Below are positions 18,532 through 27,186 of a DNA stretch of 64,000 bases, piece after piece; the first letter of the stretch is position 1; each line of letters begins with the position of its first letter. The notes beneath the pieces were generated by a model that had not been told where the DNA came from, ran no database searches, and was given only the letters and a program-made list of their open reading frames with translations. The position numbers and the translations under genes were made by a program. This DNA comes from Mycolicibacterium chitae (GTDB taxonomy: Bacteria; Actinomycetota; Actinomycetes; Mycobacteriales; Mycobacteriaceae), in contig NZ_LR134355.1 of NCBI RefSeq assembly GCF_900637205.1, positions 5,332,001-5,396,000 on the forward strand, in the 5' to 3' direction.

Positions 18532-20329
18532 GGTACACCTCCAAGACGTCGTCGTTGTTCTTGATCTCTTCCAGCGTTCCGCGAGCCAGCGTCCGCCCCC
18601 GGTCGAGGACCGTGATCGGCGCACCGAGTTCCTCGACGAACTCCATGTCGTGTTCCACAACGATCACCGGGATCCGTTCACCCAACTGTCGCGCGACCCG
18701 TGCGATCTGGGAGCTCTCTTCGCGGCCCATGCCCGCGGTGGGCTCGTCGAGCAGCAACACCGATGGCGAGGCAGCCAGGGCCATCGCGATGTCGAGCCAC
18801 TGCTGCTGACCGTGGGCGAGGACTTGCACCTCTTCTACGTCTGCCGCCGGCCCGAGCCAACGGACGAACTGGTCGGCGACCCGAGCTGATTCCGCGGCGC
18901 TCTTGCCGCTGCCGTAGGCCGCGAGCCATAGGTTCTCATGCGTCGACAACCCTCCGAACAGGCTCGGCACCTGACGTTTGATCGACATCCCCGCACGAGT
19001 TCGGCGATCTGGCCGCCAGCGCGAGATGTCCAAGTCGTCGAGGTAGACCTTGCCGGCGGTCGGTGTGTAGGAACCGGCGAAGAGATTGAACAGCGTGCTC
19101 TTGCCCGCGCCGTTGGGGCCGAGCAACGCCTCCACCCCAGGGCCCGCAATGCTCCAATCGACACCGGCGACCGCCTTGACGCCGCCGAACGCTTTCTCGA
19201 CCTTCTCGGCCCGTAGGGACCGGGCCTGGCCGGTCAAAGCCGCTGGGGGCAGTTCACGTTCGTCGACGGGAAGCGTTTTTTCGGACGGAACGGTCGGGGC
19301 TGCGCGCCGCCGCCAAGCCGTCAACTGGTCGGCCAGGGTCGGGATCACCCCGCGCGGTAGCACCAGCACGATCAGGATGAGGACTGCGCCGACCACCAGG
19401 GGCGTCACATTCGTTCCGGTCGACGTGACACTGGTGGTGAGCTGTTGCAGGCCGAAGACACCGACGAAGGCGCCGAGCACTGATGTGCGGCCACCGACCA
19501 GGCTCCAAGCGACCACCAGCGTCGCCTGTTCCAGGCCGAACAGCGACGGATCTGCGAACCCGCCCCAGGCGGCGTACAAGCCGCCGGCCAACCCGGCGAT
19601 GGCCCCGCCGATGACAAAGACCAGCAGCTTGTGACGACGAGTGTCGAAGCCTACCAACGTCGTTCGGGTCTCGTTTTCACGGACGGCACGTGCACCGCGA
19701 CCAAATGCGCTGCGCTGCAACGCCAACACGCCGAAGGCGACCAGAATCGCCGTAATCGCCGTGAAGACGAACAGTTGCGCGATGGCTAGCTCGTGACCGC
19801 CGGGCAGGGTGATCGGCGCAATGCCGCTCATGCCGTTGTATCCGCCTAACCGCGCGTCTCCGATCGCGTATATCGGATCCGCGGTGCTTGCCATGAGCGT
19901 GAACGCCACCAAGGTCGCCGCCAACGTCGCGATCGCGACGTACACCCCTGAAACATCCCCGTAGAAAAGGAAATAACCGAGGACCGCAGCCACCACCAGC
20001 GCGGCGACCATTCCGATGAGTAGGGAGGTGAGTGTCTCCCCGGTGCGGTCGACCAGATTGATCGAGCCCGCGCCATAGGCGTAGGCGCCGATACCGAAGA
20101 ACAGCACCTGACCGAAGCTGAACACCCCCGCATGACCCCAAACCCACACCAGACTCAGTGTCAGTACCGTCAGGGCCAACCAGCTCGTCCATTGCCGGAG
20201 TTCGAACTGGCTCACCGTCTGTGAGAGCACCAGGACCACAACGATGCTGATGGCCACGGACAGCCAGCTGCGCGACCAGGCTCCGCGTGGGTCCAGCAGA
20301 GTGCGCCACCGCACCTCGAAAGTTCTCAC
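18503..20329 (-). CDS. LivM permease fused to LivG ATPase
   Basis: 608 residues from a GTG that overlaps the livH stop (GTGA). Residues about 1-320 are a multi-span LivM-type permease with the EAA-like region around RSAFGRGARAVRENETRTTL. Residues about 360-608 are a LivG ATPase: LLGPNGAGKSTLFNLFAG (Walker A), LAHGQQQWLDIAMALAA in place of the usual LSGGQ, and VLLLDEPTAGM (Walker B). Fusion of the second permease with the first ATPase is known in some actinobacterial transporters. It works with LivH, LivF and the binding lipoprotein. Confidence 0.85.
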   Translation of the reverse strand: MRTFEVRWRTLLDPRGAWSRSWLSVAISIVVVLVLSQTVSQFELRQWTSWLALTVLTLSLVWVWGHAGVFSFGQVLFFGIGAYAYGAGSINLVDRTGETLTSLLIGMVAALVVAAVLGYFLFYGDVSGVYVAIATLAATLVAFTLMASTADPIYAIGDARLGGYNGMSGIAPITLPGGHELAIAQLFVFTAITAILVAFGVLALQRSAFGRGARAVRENETRTTLVGFDTRRHKLLVFVIGGAIAGLAGGLYAAWGGFADPSLFGLEQATLVVAWSLVGGRTSVLGAFVGVFGLQQLTTSVTSTGTNVTPLVVGAVLILIVLVLPRGVIPTLADQLTAWRRRAAPTVPSEKTLPVDERELPPAALTGQARSLRAEKVEKAFGGVKAVAGVDWSIAGPGVEALLGPNGAGKSTLFNLFAGSYTPTAGKVYLDDLDISRWRPDRRTRAGMSIKRQVPSLFGGLSTHENLWLAAYGSGKSAAESARVADQFVRWLGPAADVEEVQVLAHGQQQWLDIAMALAASPSVLLLDEPTAGMGREESSQIARVARQLGERIPVIVVEHDMEFVEELGAPITVLDRGRTLARGTLEEIKNNDDVLEVYLGRTVSTER

Positions 20330-21192
20330 AGGTCTCTCCTCAGTCGGCCCGAGATGCCGTTCGGCAGGACCCGGACGAGTACCAGTGCCACGACAAGCAG
20401 TGCGGCGATCCCGATCAGCGGTGCAAACAGGTCCGACGCCGCGCGCTGAACCGTGCCGAGCAGGCCTGCCGCGCTGACGGTTCCGGTGATTACCCCGGGC
20501 CCGCCAACGACGACAGTCATGAATGCCTGGGCGATGTAGACCGCCCCCATGTTCGCCGAGACGGCCACGATCGGAGCGAGCAGCGCCCCGCCCGCTCCGG
20601 CCAGAGCTCCGCCCAGGCCGAAGGTCCACATGTTGGTTCGCGCCGCGTTGACGCCCACCGACGCCGCAGTCTCCGCGTCCAGTGCCGCAGCCCTGGCACG
20701 CAGACCGAATCCGGTCTTGACGAACACCCACCAGACGAGCGCGAGCAACCCGACTGCGGCCACGATCAGCACGATCCGGTACATGCTGACCGAGTATCTG
20801 CCGATCGAGACCACACCGAGCGGGGTCGGTATGCCGGCGGGGCTGGTGCCCCAGATCAATACGGCGACTTGGACGAGCACGAGGCTGAGGCCGAACGTCG
20901 CCAACATCGTCGACTCGAGTCGCCCGTACAGCCGTCGCACCAGCACCTGTTCGACAACGACGCCCAGCAAACCGGCTACCAGAGCACCGAACAGCATCGC
21001 GAGCGGCAGCGGGAGCCCGAAGCTGTACCCGGAGTAGGTCGTGAAAGCTCCGATCATGAGGAACTCACCGTGGGCGAAGTTGATCACGCCCATCATTCCG
21101 AAGATCACTGCCAGACCCAGCGAGATCAGCACGAGGATCGAAATCCCCGTCCCGACCCCGAGGGCCAAGTTGATTACTGTGTCCCATTGCAT
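20326..21192 (-). CDS. ABC transporter permease, LivH/UrtB-like
   Basis: 288 residues, highly hydrophobic, eight or so membrane spans. GVINFAHGEFLMIGAF near the N-terminus is the hallmark of LivH/UrtB permeases, and LRARAAALDAETAASVGVN is the cytoplasmic EAA loop. It partners with the LivM half of the downstream fusion to form the membrane channel. Confidence 0.87.
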   Translation of the reverse strand: MQWDTVINLALGVGTGISILVLISLGLAVIFGMMGVINFAHGEFLMIGAFTTYSGYSFGLPLPLAMLFGALVAGLLGVVVEQVLVRRLYGRLESTMLATFGLSLVLVQVAVLIWGTSPAGIPTPLGVVSIGRYSVSMYRIVLIVAAVGLLALVWWVFVKTGFGLRARAAALDAETAASVGVNAARTNMWTFGLGGALAGAGGALLAPIVAVSANMGAVYIAQAFMTVVVGGPGVITGTVSAAGLLGTVQRAASDLFAPLIGIAALLVVALVLVRVLPNGISGRLRRDL

Positions 21193-21277
21193 GTGTTCAA
21201 ATCACTCCGCCGTCGTTTACTGCTGTTGATGTCAGAGTCTGCGACCGGGTCGCAGGCGTGGTCCGAAAGAGGGCGCG

Positions 21278-22516
21278 TCAGCTCGTCGGCGTGAATTGCT
21301 CGTTGAGGTCGGGGTTGGAGATCAGGTCGCAGACTTCTTGTTCGAAGGAGGGTGCGACGTTCTCGCGGGTCTCGATGACCTCGAAATAGCCGTCCGGACC
21401 GTTGGTCCGACCGATGCTCACGTTCTGGATGACGTTGTGGCTGGCAGGATCGAGCTGCATGCGGCCGCCCGGCCCGGTGAACTCGATGCCTGATTCCAGT
21501 GCCTCGATCACTGCGCCCTGGTCCAGCTCACCGGCCTTCTCCACGGCTTCCGCCCAAAGGTGGAGCCCGCTCCACACCGAGTTGACCTCGTCGGGCAACG
21601 GGGATTTCAGCTCGCCGTACTTGTTCTCCCAGGCCTCGATGAACTCCGTATTCTCCGGGCTCTCGATCGACTGGATATATGGATAGGCGACGTAGATGTT
21701 CTCCTGCTCGGCCGCGCTGAGGGCCTCGGTTTCGCCGTCGGTGCCGAAGGTGCTCGAAGCGATCGGAGTTGTCTTGTTCAGGCCCGCGGCCGCGAAAGAT
21801 CTGTAGAAGGACTGGTGGTTGGCACCGACCAGGAAGGACAGCACCAGATCCGGTTGAAGTCGTTGGATCTCATCGACCACCGATCCGAAGTCCGAGCTCT
21901 CCAGCGGGATGTAGCGTTCACCGACCACCCGGGCTCCGGCCTCCTCAGCGAACTTGCGCCCCCACTGACCGGAGATGTGGCCGAAGTTGTAATCGGCACC
22001 GGCGATGTAGACGGTCTTGCCGGGCTCGTTCAGCATCCGCGGCACCAACGCCGCCAGGCTCTGTGACGGTACGACACCGGTGGTGAAGGTGTTCTTCTCA
22101 CAGATGCCACCCTCGTTCAGCTCGCTGTAGATATACGGGATGCCGGCGCGGGAGAAGATCGGCTGAATTGCCGCTCGCGATGCGCCGTTGATGCCGGCGA
22201 AGGCCACTGCGGGCTCATCACGCAGTGCCAGCTGCTCGGCGTACTGCTTGTAGCTGGCGATGTCACCGCCGGAGTCGTAGAACCTGACCGTGAGCTGCTT
22301 ACCCAGCACACCACCGTCAGCGTTGATCTCATCGACCGCGAGGTTCAACGCGTCGAGCATCGATTTTCCGACCACGCGCTGCACACCGCTGGTGTCGTAG
22401 ACCGCGCCCACCACGATGGTGTCCCCGTCGTTGCCGGGCCCACCACCACATGCCGACAATCCCACTGCCAACAGACCCGCAGCGCCAACTGCCAGCGTCC
22501 TGACCGACCGCCTCAT
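21278..22516 (-). CDS. ABC transporter substrate-binding lipoprotein (LivK/UrtA/amide type)
   Basis: 412 residues from the ATG at 22516 (CGAGGAGAACG before it); the frame is open for 51 more codons upstream but the signal peptide starts here. MRRSVRTLAVGAAGLLAVGL runs into the lipobox LSAC-GGG, so the protein is lipidated outside the membrane. The Type 1 periplasmic fold continues with IVVGAVYDTSGVQRVVG, DEINADGGVLGK, DYNFGHISGQWG and FGTDGETE. The TSGV...DYNFG style is closer to urea/short-chain-amide binding proteins than to leucine ones, which fits the neighbouring amidase. Confidence 0.83.
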   Translation of the reverse strand: MRRSVRTLAVGAAGLLAVGLSACGGGPGNDGDTIVVGAVYDTSGVQRVVGKSMLDALNLAVDEINADGGVLGKQLTVRFYDSGGDIASYKQYAEQLALRDEPAVAFAGINGASRAAIQPIFSRAGIPYIYSELNEGGICEKNTFTTGVVPSQSLAALVPRMLNEPGKTVYIAGADYNFGHISGQWGRKFAEEAGARVVGERYIPLESSDFGSVVDEIQRLQPDLVLSFLVGANHQSFYRSFAAAGLNKTTPIASSTFGTDGETEALSAAEQENIYVAYPYIQSIESPENTEFIEAWENKYGELKSPLPDEVNSVWSGLHLWAEAVEKAGELDQGAVIEALESGIEFTGPGGRMQLDPASHNVIQNVSIGRTNGPDGYFEVIETRENVAPSFEQEVCDLISNPDLNEQFTPTS

Positions 22517-22784
22517 CACGTTCTCCTCGTCCGGTTCTCGCCCGACCCCGGGGTCGTCCCCTGGGAGGTTCCTGTGTGATTTAACCCACTCGGATCGATA
22601 CATGATCGCCATTGCCAACCAGCGTTGTAAAGGTCCAGATCTGCAGACCGGTTGTGCGTTTATGAGCACCTTTCAGCGTCCAGGTGAAGTCGCGCCGGCG
22701 GACCGCTAGTGCCCACACGGTTGTGAATGGCACTTTTCCCGAATTTCGGCGGGCCTGTTCTTCTGGCGCAAAAAACCAGGGCGC

Positions 22785-22820
22785 TGTGCAACAACGCAGA
22801 TGTCTTGTGCGTGTTGCACA
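22785..22820. promoter_or_regulatory. Long inverted repeat upstream of the transporter operon
   Basis: TGTGCAACAACGCA and TGCGTGTTGCACA form arms of 13-14 bases with one unpaired base and a 9-base centre. The repeat lies in a 432-base gap (22517-22948) with no gene, about 270 bases before the binding-protein start. It could be a regulator binding site or a stem-loop near a terminator-less pseudogene end. No poly-T follows. Confidence 0.4.
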
Positions 22821-22948
22821 ACTAAACTGCTCGACTTTGCCGGCGAACTTCACGCTGCGAAACCGTCAGCCCGCACCTCACTGATGAGTGCGCTACGAAA
22901 GACGGCAGGTCGAGTGGGCCGCTGCAACCGTCGTGGTCGGGTCCTCGG

Positions 22949-23189
22949 CTAGCGACGCGGCAGCGTGGTGATGCGCACGTGGTCGAAGTGGCTGTACCCC
23001 GTAGCCTGCGGACCGGCCGGCGTGTAATAGGTGCCGCGCCAGATCGCGTCCTGCAGCCCCAACTGGCCCGCATTGGCCATCGCGAACGCGAGAATCTGGT
23101 CGCCCAGCGCGATGCCCTCGGGGCTGCCGTGATTGGGAATCATGATGTCGATCGCCAGGCCGCGCGGATGCCAGGGCTTCGAGTCCGGC
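22949..23189 (-). pseudogene. C-terminal remnant of an exported M15-like-domain protein
   Basis: About 80 codons reading DSKPWHPRGLAIDIMIPNH, then GIALGDQILAFAMANAG, LQDAIWRGTYYTPAGPQATG and YSHFDHVRITTLPRR before TAG. They match the last 80 residues of the gene at 6506-7645 nearly residue for residue. The final HVHI of the intact gene is HVRI here, losing a metal-site His. No signal peptide or coiled coil precedes it; upstream the frame runs into the antisense of the UvrA gene. It is a truncated duplicate. Confidence 0.75.
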
Positions 23190-23226
23190 CTAGAGGATGT
23201 CCACCCGTCCGGCTCGTCCGAACCCG

Positions 23227-25764
23227 TCACGCCGGGCCCAGTTGCGCGGCGAGGTACGGCGCCGTGCGGCTGACCGGGTCGGCGGCCACCACGGCCGGCG
23301 TTCCGGCCGCCACGACGGTGCCGCCGTCGTCGCCGCCGCCGGGTCCGAGATCGATGACGTGGTCGGCGCCCGCCACCACCGACATATCGTGCTCGGCGAC
23401 GACGACGGTGTTGCCGGCGTCGACGAGCCGGTGCAGCTGACTTTCCAGCAACTCGACGTCGGCAGGGTGCAGGCCCGTGGTGGGTTCGTCGAGCACATAG
23501 AGGGTGTGGCCGCGTTGGGCGCGCTGCAACTCGGTGGCCAGTTTGATGCGTTGCGCCTCGCCGCCGGACAGTTCGGTCGCCGGTTGTCCCAGCCGCAGAT
23601 ACCCGAGCCCGACCTCCCGCAGCGTCACCAGGCTGCGGGCCGCCGCCGGCAGATCGCTGAGGAACTCGGCCGCCTCGTCGACGGTCTGGGCGAGCACCTC
23701 GGCGATGGTGCGACCCCGGTAGGTGATCTCCAGCGTCTCCGCGGAATAGCGAGCGCCGCCACACGTCGGGCAGGTGGCGTAGGTGCCGGGCAGGAACAAC
23801 AACTCGACCGCCACGAAACCCTCGCCCTGGCAGGTGGCGCAACGGCCCGCGGCGACATTGAACGAGAAACGTCCCGCACCCCAGCCCCGCCGCCGCGCCT
23901 CGGGGGTGTCGGCGAAGCGTTTCCGGACGGCGTCGAACAGCCCGGTGTAGGTCGCCAGGTTCGACCGTGGCGTGCGGCCGATCGGTCGCTGATCCACGGT
24001 GATGAGGCGCGTGATCAGCTCCGCACCGTCGACGCTCACCCCCGCACTGGAGTCGACGTCGATGTCGAGCAGTTCGGTGTCACCGTCGGCGTCGGCGCCT
24101 GGGAGTTCGACCGACTTACCCAGCCGCCCGGCCATCACGTCGCCGAGCACTTTGCAGACCAGCGTCGACTTACCGGAGCCCGATACCCCGGTGACGGCCA
24201 CCAACGAACCCAGCGGGATGTCGACGTCGACTTTGCGCAGGTTGTGGAAGGTGATGCCGCGCAACCGCAGAACGCCGCTCGGTGTGCGTGCGGTCCGTGG
24301 GACAGCAGGCCCATCGGCGAACAGGTACCGCCGGGTGACCGACGGTTCGATGTCGGCGAGGCCGGCCACGGGCCCGCTGTAGAGCACGTCCCCGCCGAGT
24401 TCACCGGCGCCAGGCCCGACATCCACGATCCATTCGGCGCGGCGCACCACGTCCATGTCGTGCTCGACCACGAACAACGAGTTCCCGGCGCGCCGGAGCC
24501 GGTCCAACACGTCGAGCAGCGGTTCGGCGTCGGCCGGGTGCAGCCCGGCCGAGGGCTCGTCGAGCACGTAGAGGACGCCGAACAGGCCGGCCCGCAACTG
24601 CGTCGCCAGCCGCAGCCGCTGCAACTCCCCCGGCGACACCGTGGGGGTGCGGCGATGCAGGCTCAGGTAGCCGAGTCCCAGATCGACCAGGACTGATATC
24701 CGGGCCACCAGATCGGCGGCGATCATGGTCGCCACCTCGGTGAATTCACCGGACTCGGTGGACTCGTAGGCCGCCGCGAACTCCGTTCTGGCCGCCGCCG
24801 GCGCCAAGGCATCGGCCAGCGCCGTCAACGGCAGGGCGACCAACTCGGCGATGGTGCGGCCGGCGAAGGTCACCGCCAGGGCCTCGGGCCGCAACCCCGC
24901 GCCGCCGCAGACCGCGCAATCGGCGCTGTGCACGTACTGCAGCACGCGGCGTCGCATCGTCGCACTCTGCGAGTTGGCCAGCGTGTGGCGCACGTGACGC
25001 TCGGCACTCGAGAAGGTGCCGTTGTAGTAGTACTCGGCGGTGACGGGATGCTGGCTCGGATCGATCTCGACGGTGGGTTGGTCGTCGGTGAACAGGATCC
25101 AATCCCGTTGCCGCTTGGGCAGTTTGCGCCACGGCTTGTCGATGTCATAACCGAGCGTGATGAGGATGTCCCGCAGGTTCTGGCCCTGCCAGGCGCCCGG
25201 CCAGGCGGCCACCGCACCCTCGCGGATGGTCAGCGACGGGTCGGGCACCAGCGTCTGCTCGGTCACCTCGTGGACGCGGCCGAGGCCGTGGCACCGCGGG
25301 CATGCGCCGATGGTGGTGTTCGGGGAGAACGCATCCGAGTCGAGACGTTCGGTGGCACCGGCTGGGTAGGTGCCGGCCCGTGAGAACAGCATCCGCAGCA
25401 GGTTCGACAGCGTGGTGACGGTCCCGACGGTCGATCGCGATGTCGCCGTGCCGCGGCGTTGCTGCAGCGCGACGGCCGGTGGCAGCCCGGTGATGTCGTC
25501 GACCTTCGGTGCGTCCTGGGGCAGCAACAATCGGCGGGCATACGGCGCGACCGACTCGAAGTACCGGCGCTGGGCCTCGGCGTAGACGGTGCCGAACGCC
25601 AGCGACGACTTCCCGGATCCCGACACCCCGGTGAACACCACGAAGGAGTCGCGCGGGGCCGCGACGTCCACAGCCTTCAGATTGTGCACCCGGGATGCGA
25701 GGACGCGGACGTACGAGTCCGGGCCCTGCCTGATTGCGCCGCTGTCTTCGTCCACCTCCGCCAT
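23227..25764 (-). CDS. Class II UvrA-like ATPase (UvrA2/DrrC type)
   Basis: About 845 residues, some 100 shorter than UvrA1 (about 950), as usual for UvrA2. Two ABC modules: Walker A GVSGSGKSSLAFGTVYAEAQ near residue 40 and GVSGSGKSTLVCK near 535; both Walker B sites (VLYVLDEPSAGLHPAD and LYVLDEPTTGLHPAD). Zinc Cys pairs are visible in CPRCHGLG, CAVCGGAGL, and CATCQGEG / CPTCGGARY. The second signature is ELSGGEAQRIKLA; the first is altered to TVSPGELQRLRLA. UvrA2 proteins are tied to tolerance of DNA-binding drugs or bulky damage. The start is uncertain because a decayed CMD gene runs into it. Confidence 0.85.
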   Translation of the reverse strand: MAEVDEDSGAIRQGPDSYVRVLASRVHNLKAVDVAAPRDSFVVFTGVSGSGKSSLAFGTVYAEAQRRYFESVAPYARRLLLPQDAPKVDDITGLPPAVALQQRRGTATSRSTVGTVTTLSNLLRMLFSRAGTYPAGATERLDSDAFSPNTTIGACPRCHGLGRVHEVTEQTLVPDPSLTIREGAVAAWPGAWQGQNLRDILITLGYDIDKPWRKLPKRQRDWILFTDDQPTVEIDPSQHPVTAEYYYNGTFSSAERHVRHTLANSQSATMRRRVLQYVHSADCAVCGGAGLRPEALAVTFAGRTIAELVALPLTALADALAPAAARTEFAAAYESTESGEFTEVATMIAADLVARISVLVDLGLGYLSLHRRTPTVSPGELQRLRLATQLRAGLFGVLYVLDEPSAGLHPADAEPLLDVLDRLRRAGNSLFVVEHDMDVVRRAEWIVDVGPGAGELGGDVLYSGPVAGLADIEPSVTRRYLFADGPAVPRTARTPSGVLRLRGITFHNLRKVDVDIPLGSLVAVTGVSGSGKSTLVCKVLGDVMAGRLGKSVELPGADADGDTELLDIDVDSSAGVSVDGAELITRLITVDQRPIGRTPRSNLATYTGLFDAVRKRFADTPEARRRGWGAGRFSFNVAAGRCATCQGEGFVAVELLFLPGTYATCPTCGGARYSAETLEITYRGRTIAEVLAQTVDEAAEFLSDLPAAARSLVTLREVGLGYLRLGQPATELSGGEAQRIKLATELQRAQRGHTLYVLDEPTTGLHPADVELLESQLHRLVDAGNTVVVAEHDMSVVAGADHVIDLGPGGGDDGGTVVAAGTPAVVAADPVSRTAPYLAAQLGPA

Positions 25765-25783
25765 TGTGTACGCCTGGCCGTGA

Positions 25784-26077
25784 TCACCGGCGCCGCGTTG
25801 TCCGCGCACTCGCGCGACCTGCGCATCCACCGCGCAGCACGATGAGTTCGCGTTGCCGTTCGGTCAGCGTGGTGCCCAGGAGGAGGTGCCCGTTGAAGGT
25901 GAAGTAGGCGCGGGCCAACTCGGGATGGTGGGCGAAAGTGCCCAGGGTGTTGAGGGCCTTGGGCCGGTCCTCGGTGCTCAGCGGCTGATGACGGGGGTTC
26001 GGGGGACGCAACGCCGCCATCGCCGCACGGAATTCCGCCGGCCATTCCTTGGGCGGCAAGGGATCGACCCGTGCCAT
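25784..26077 (-). pseudogene. Truncated carboxymuconolactone-decarboxylase-family gene
   Basis: From the ATG at 26077 the frame gives MARVDPLPPKEWPAEFRAAM, then HHPELARAYFTFNGHLLLG and LTERQRELIVLR, which are the first 80 residues of a CMD-family (AhpD-like) protein. After LIVLR the frame becomes a Gly/Arg-rich tail and stops; the family's catalytic Cys-x-x-Cys/His part is missing. The UvrA gene begins immediately downstream. A deletion or frameshift removed the second half. Confidence 0.65.
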
Positions 26078-26081
26078 GGCT

Positions 26082-26153
26082 CTAGGTAACCCTCCCGCGA
26101 TTGACGCCGAAAACCTGGCCGGTGATGTCACCGGCCTCCTCTGAGCATGGGAA
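26082..26153 (-). pseudogene. 3' tail of a short-chain dehydrogenase gene
   Basis: The minus strand reads FPCSEEAGDITGQVFGVNRG then RVT and TAG. The xxxSEEAGDITGQVFGVxGG pattern is the standard C-terminus of many SDR enzymes. No SDR body precedes it: it is joined directly to the end of a TauD-like fragment. Only 23 codons remain, ending five bases before the CMD fragment start. Confidence 0.55.
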
Positions 26154-26688
26154 CGGACCCATGCGATGGCTTCCTCACCGACGAGAGTGGTGCGGTGCAT
26201 CAGCCGCCGCGAGGTTGGCTCATAGGGGATGGCACGGTGCAGCAGACCGGTGTTGTCCCAGACCACCAGGTCCCCGACCCGCCACTGGTGCCGCAAGACG
26301 AACTGCGGCTGGGTGGCCCACGCCAGGATCCCGTCGAGCAGCGCGCGGCTCCGGTCGGGGTGCATGCCGACGATCTGGCCGGCGGTGGCGCCGATCAGCA
26401 GAGACTTGCGGCCATCGCGGCGCCGCCACACCGGCGGGTGCTCCCGTGCCGGGTCTCCGGGTGGTCCGGGTGTGCGCCGGTGCCGGCCACGACGACCTCC
26501 CCCAGTGCGCGGGAGAAGGCAACCAGGTCGGCATCGGTGACGTGGGCTTCGCGGTAGACCACGCCGCCGTAACGGTCCAGCAGCGCTTGGCAATTGCGGG
26601 CTGCATCCGGGGTCAGGAAGTCGCTGCTGGTGTAACCGGCGACCGCTACGCCGATTGCGGTCGAGATCGGTGTCGTGATGATGGTCAT
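26154..26688 (-). pseudogene. TauD/TfdA-family dioxygenase with internal deletion
   Basis: The 5' part (26688 to about 26451) reads MTIITTPISTAIGVAVAGYT and SRALGEVVVAGTGAHPDHPE, the N-terminus of an alpha-ketoglutarate dioxygenase. From about 26446 another frame reads EHPPVWRRRDGRKSLLIGAT, then FVLRHQWRVGDLVVWDNTG and LLHRAIPYEPTSRRLMHRTT, the C-terminus with the last iron-binding His. About 100 residues between, including the HxD iron site, are missing and the frame shifts at the junction, so it cannot be active. Confidence 0.7.
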
Positions 26689-26723
26689 GGTGGCAGATCC
26701 TGCTCTGGTGGGCGTGCTGTTCG

Positions 26724-26987
26724 CTACGCGGCGGGGGTGAATTCGAGGTGCAGATCGGTCAATCCGCGGATGATGTAGGTCGGATCGTGGCGGAATCGTC
26801 GCGCACCGGTCGCGCCGTGATGTTTCTCGGACAGGGGGATCGTGGCGGTGCGGTCGAGGAAGCGCTGCAGGGTGGGGTACGCCGCAGCGACCTCGCGACG
26901 AGTGGCCGACTCTTGGTCATCGAGCAGGGGCTGGGCATCACCACCGGTCATCAGGCGACCATCGATTTGGTTCAGGAGTACCTGCAC
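26724..26987 (-). pseudogene. Probable cytochrome P450 C-terminal remnant
   Basis: 87 codons ending HDPTYIIRGLTDLHLEFTPAA. The PT(Y/F)(I/V)(I/L)RGL-x-x-L ending is common at the C-terminus of bacterial P450s. No haem-Cys segment is present and the N-terminal two thirds are unrelated sequence. Identification rests on this tail only. The stretch from 26988 to 27186 shows nothing further. Confidence 0.4.
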
Positions 26988-27186
26988 CGGTACGAGGCTT
27001 CCGTCCCCGGGGCGGCGGATGCTGACGCCGGACAGAGGAGCTGATCAGGCGGGCGCCCAACAAGCCACGGCGGCGTAACAGCTCGCCGGACGCACCTGGC
27101 CGCGGCGATCTCGTTGACATCGACGTTGCGTTGGCGGGTCTCGCGAGTCTTGTTGGTGCGCAACCTATTGCGGATCGGCCGGCCAC

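Noticed and set aside
23197..24696. A 499-codon plus-strand open frame opposite UvrA
   Set aside because: Antisense to the second half of UvrA, including Walker and zinc motifs; no independent support.
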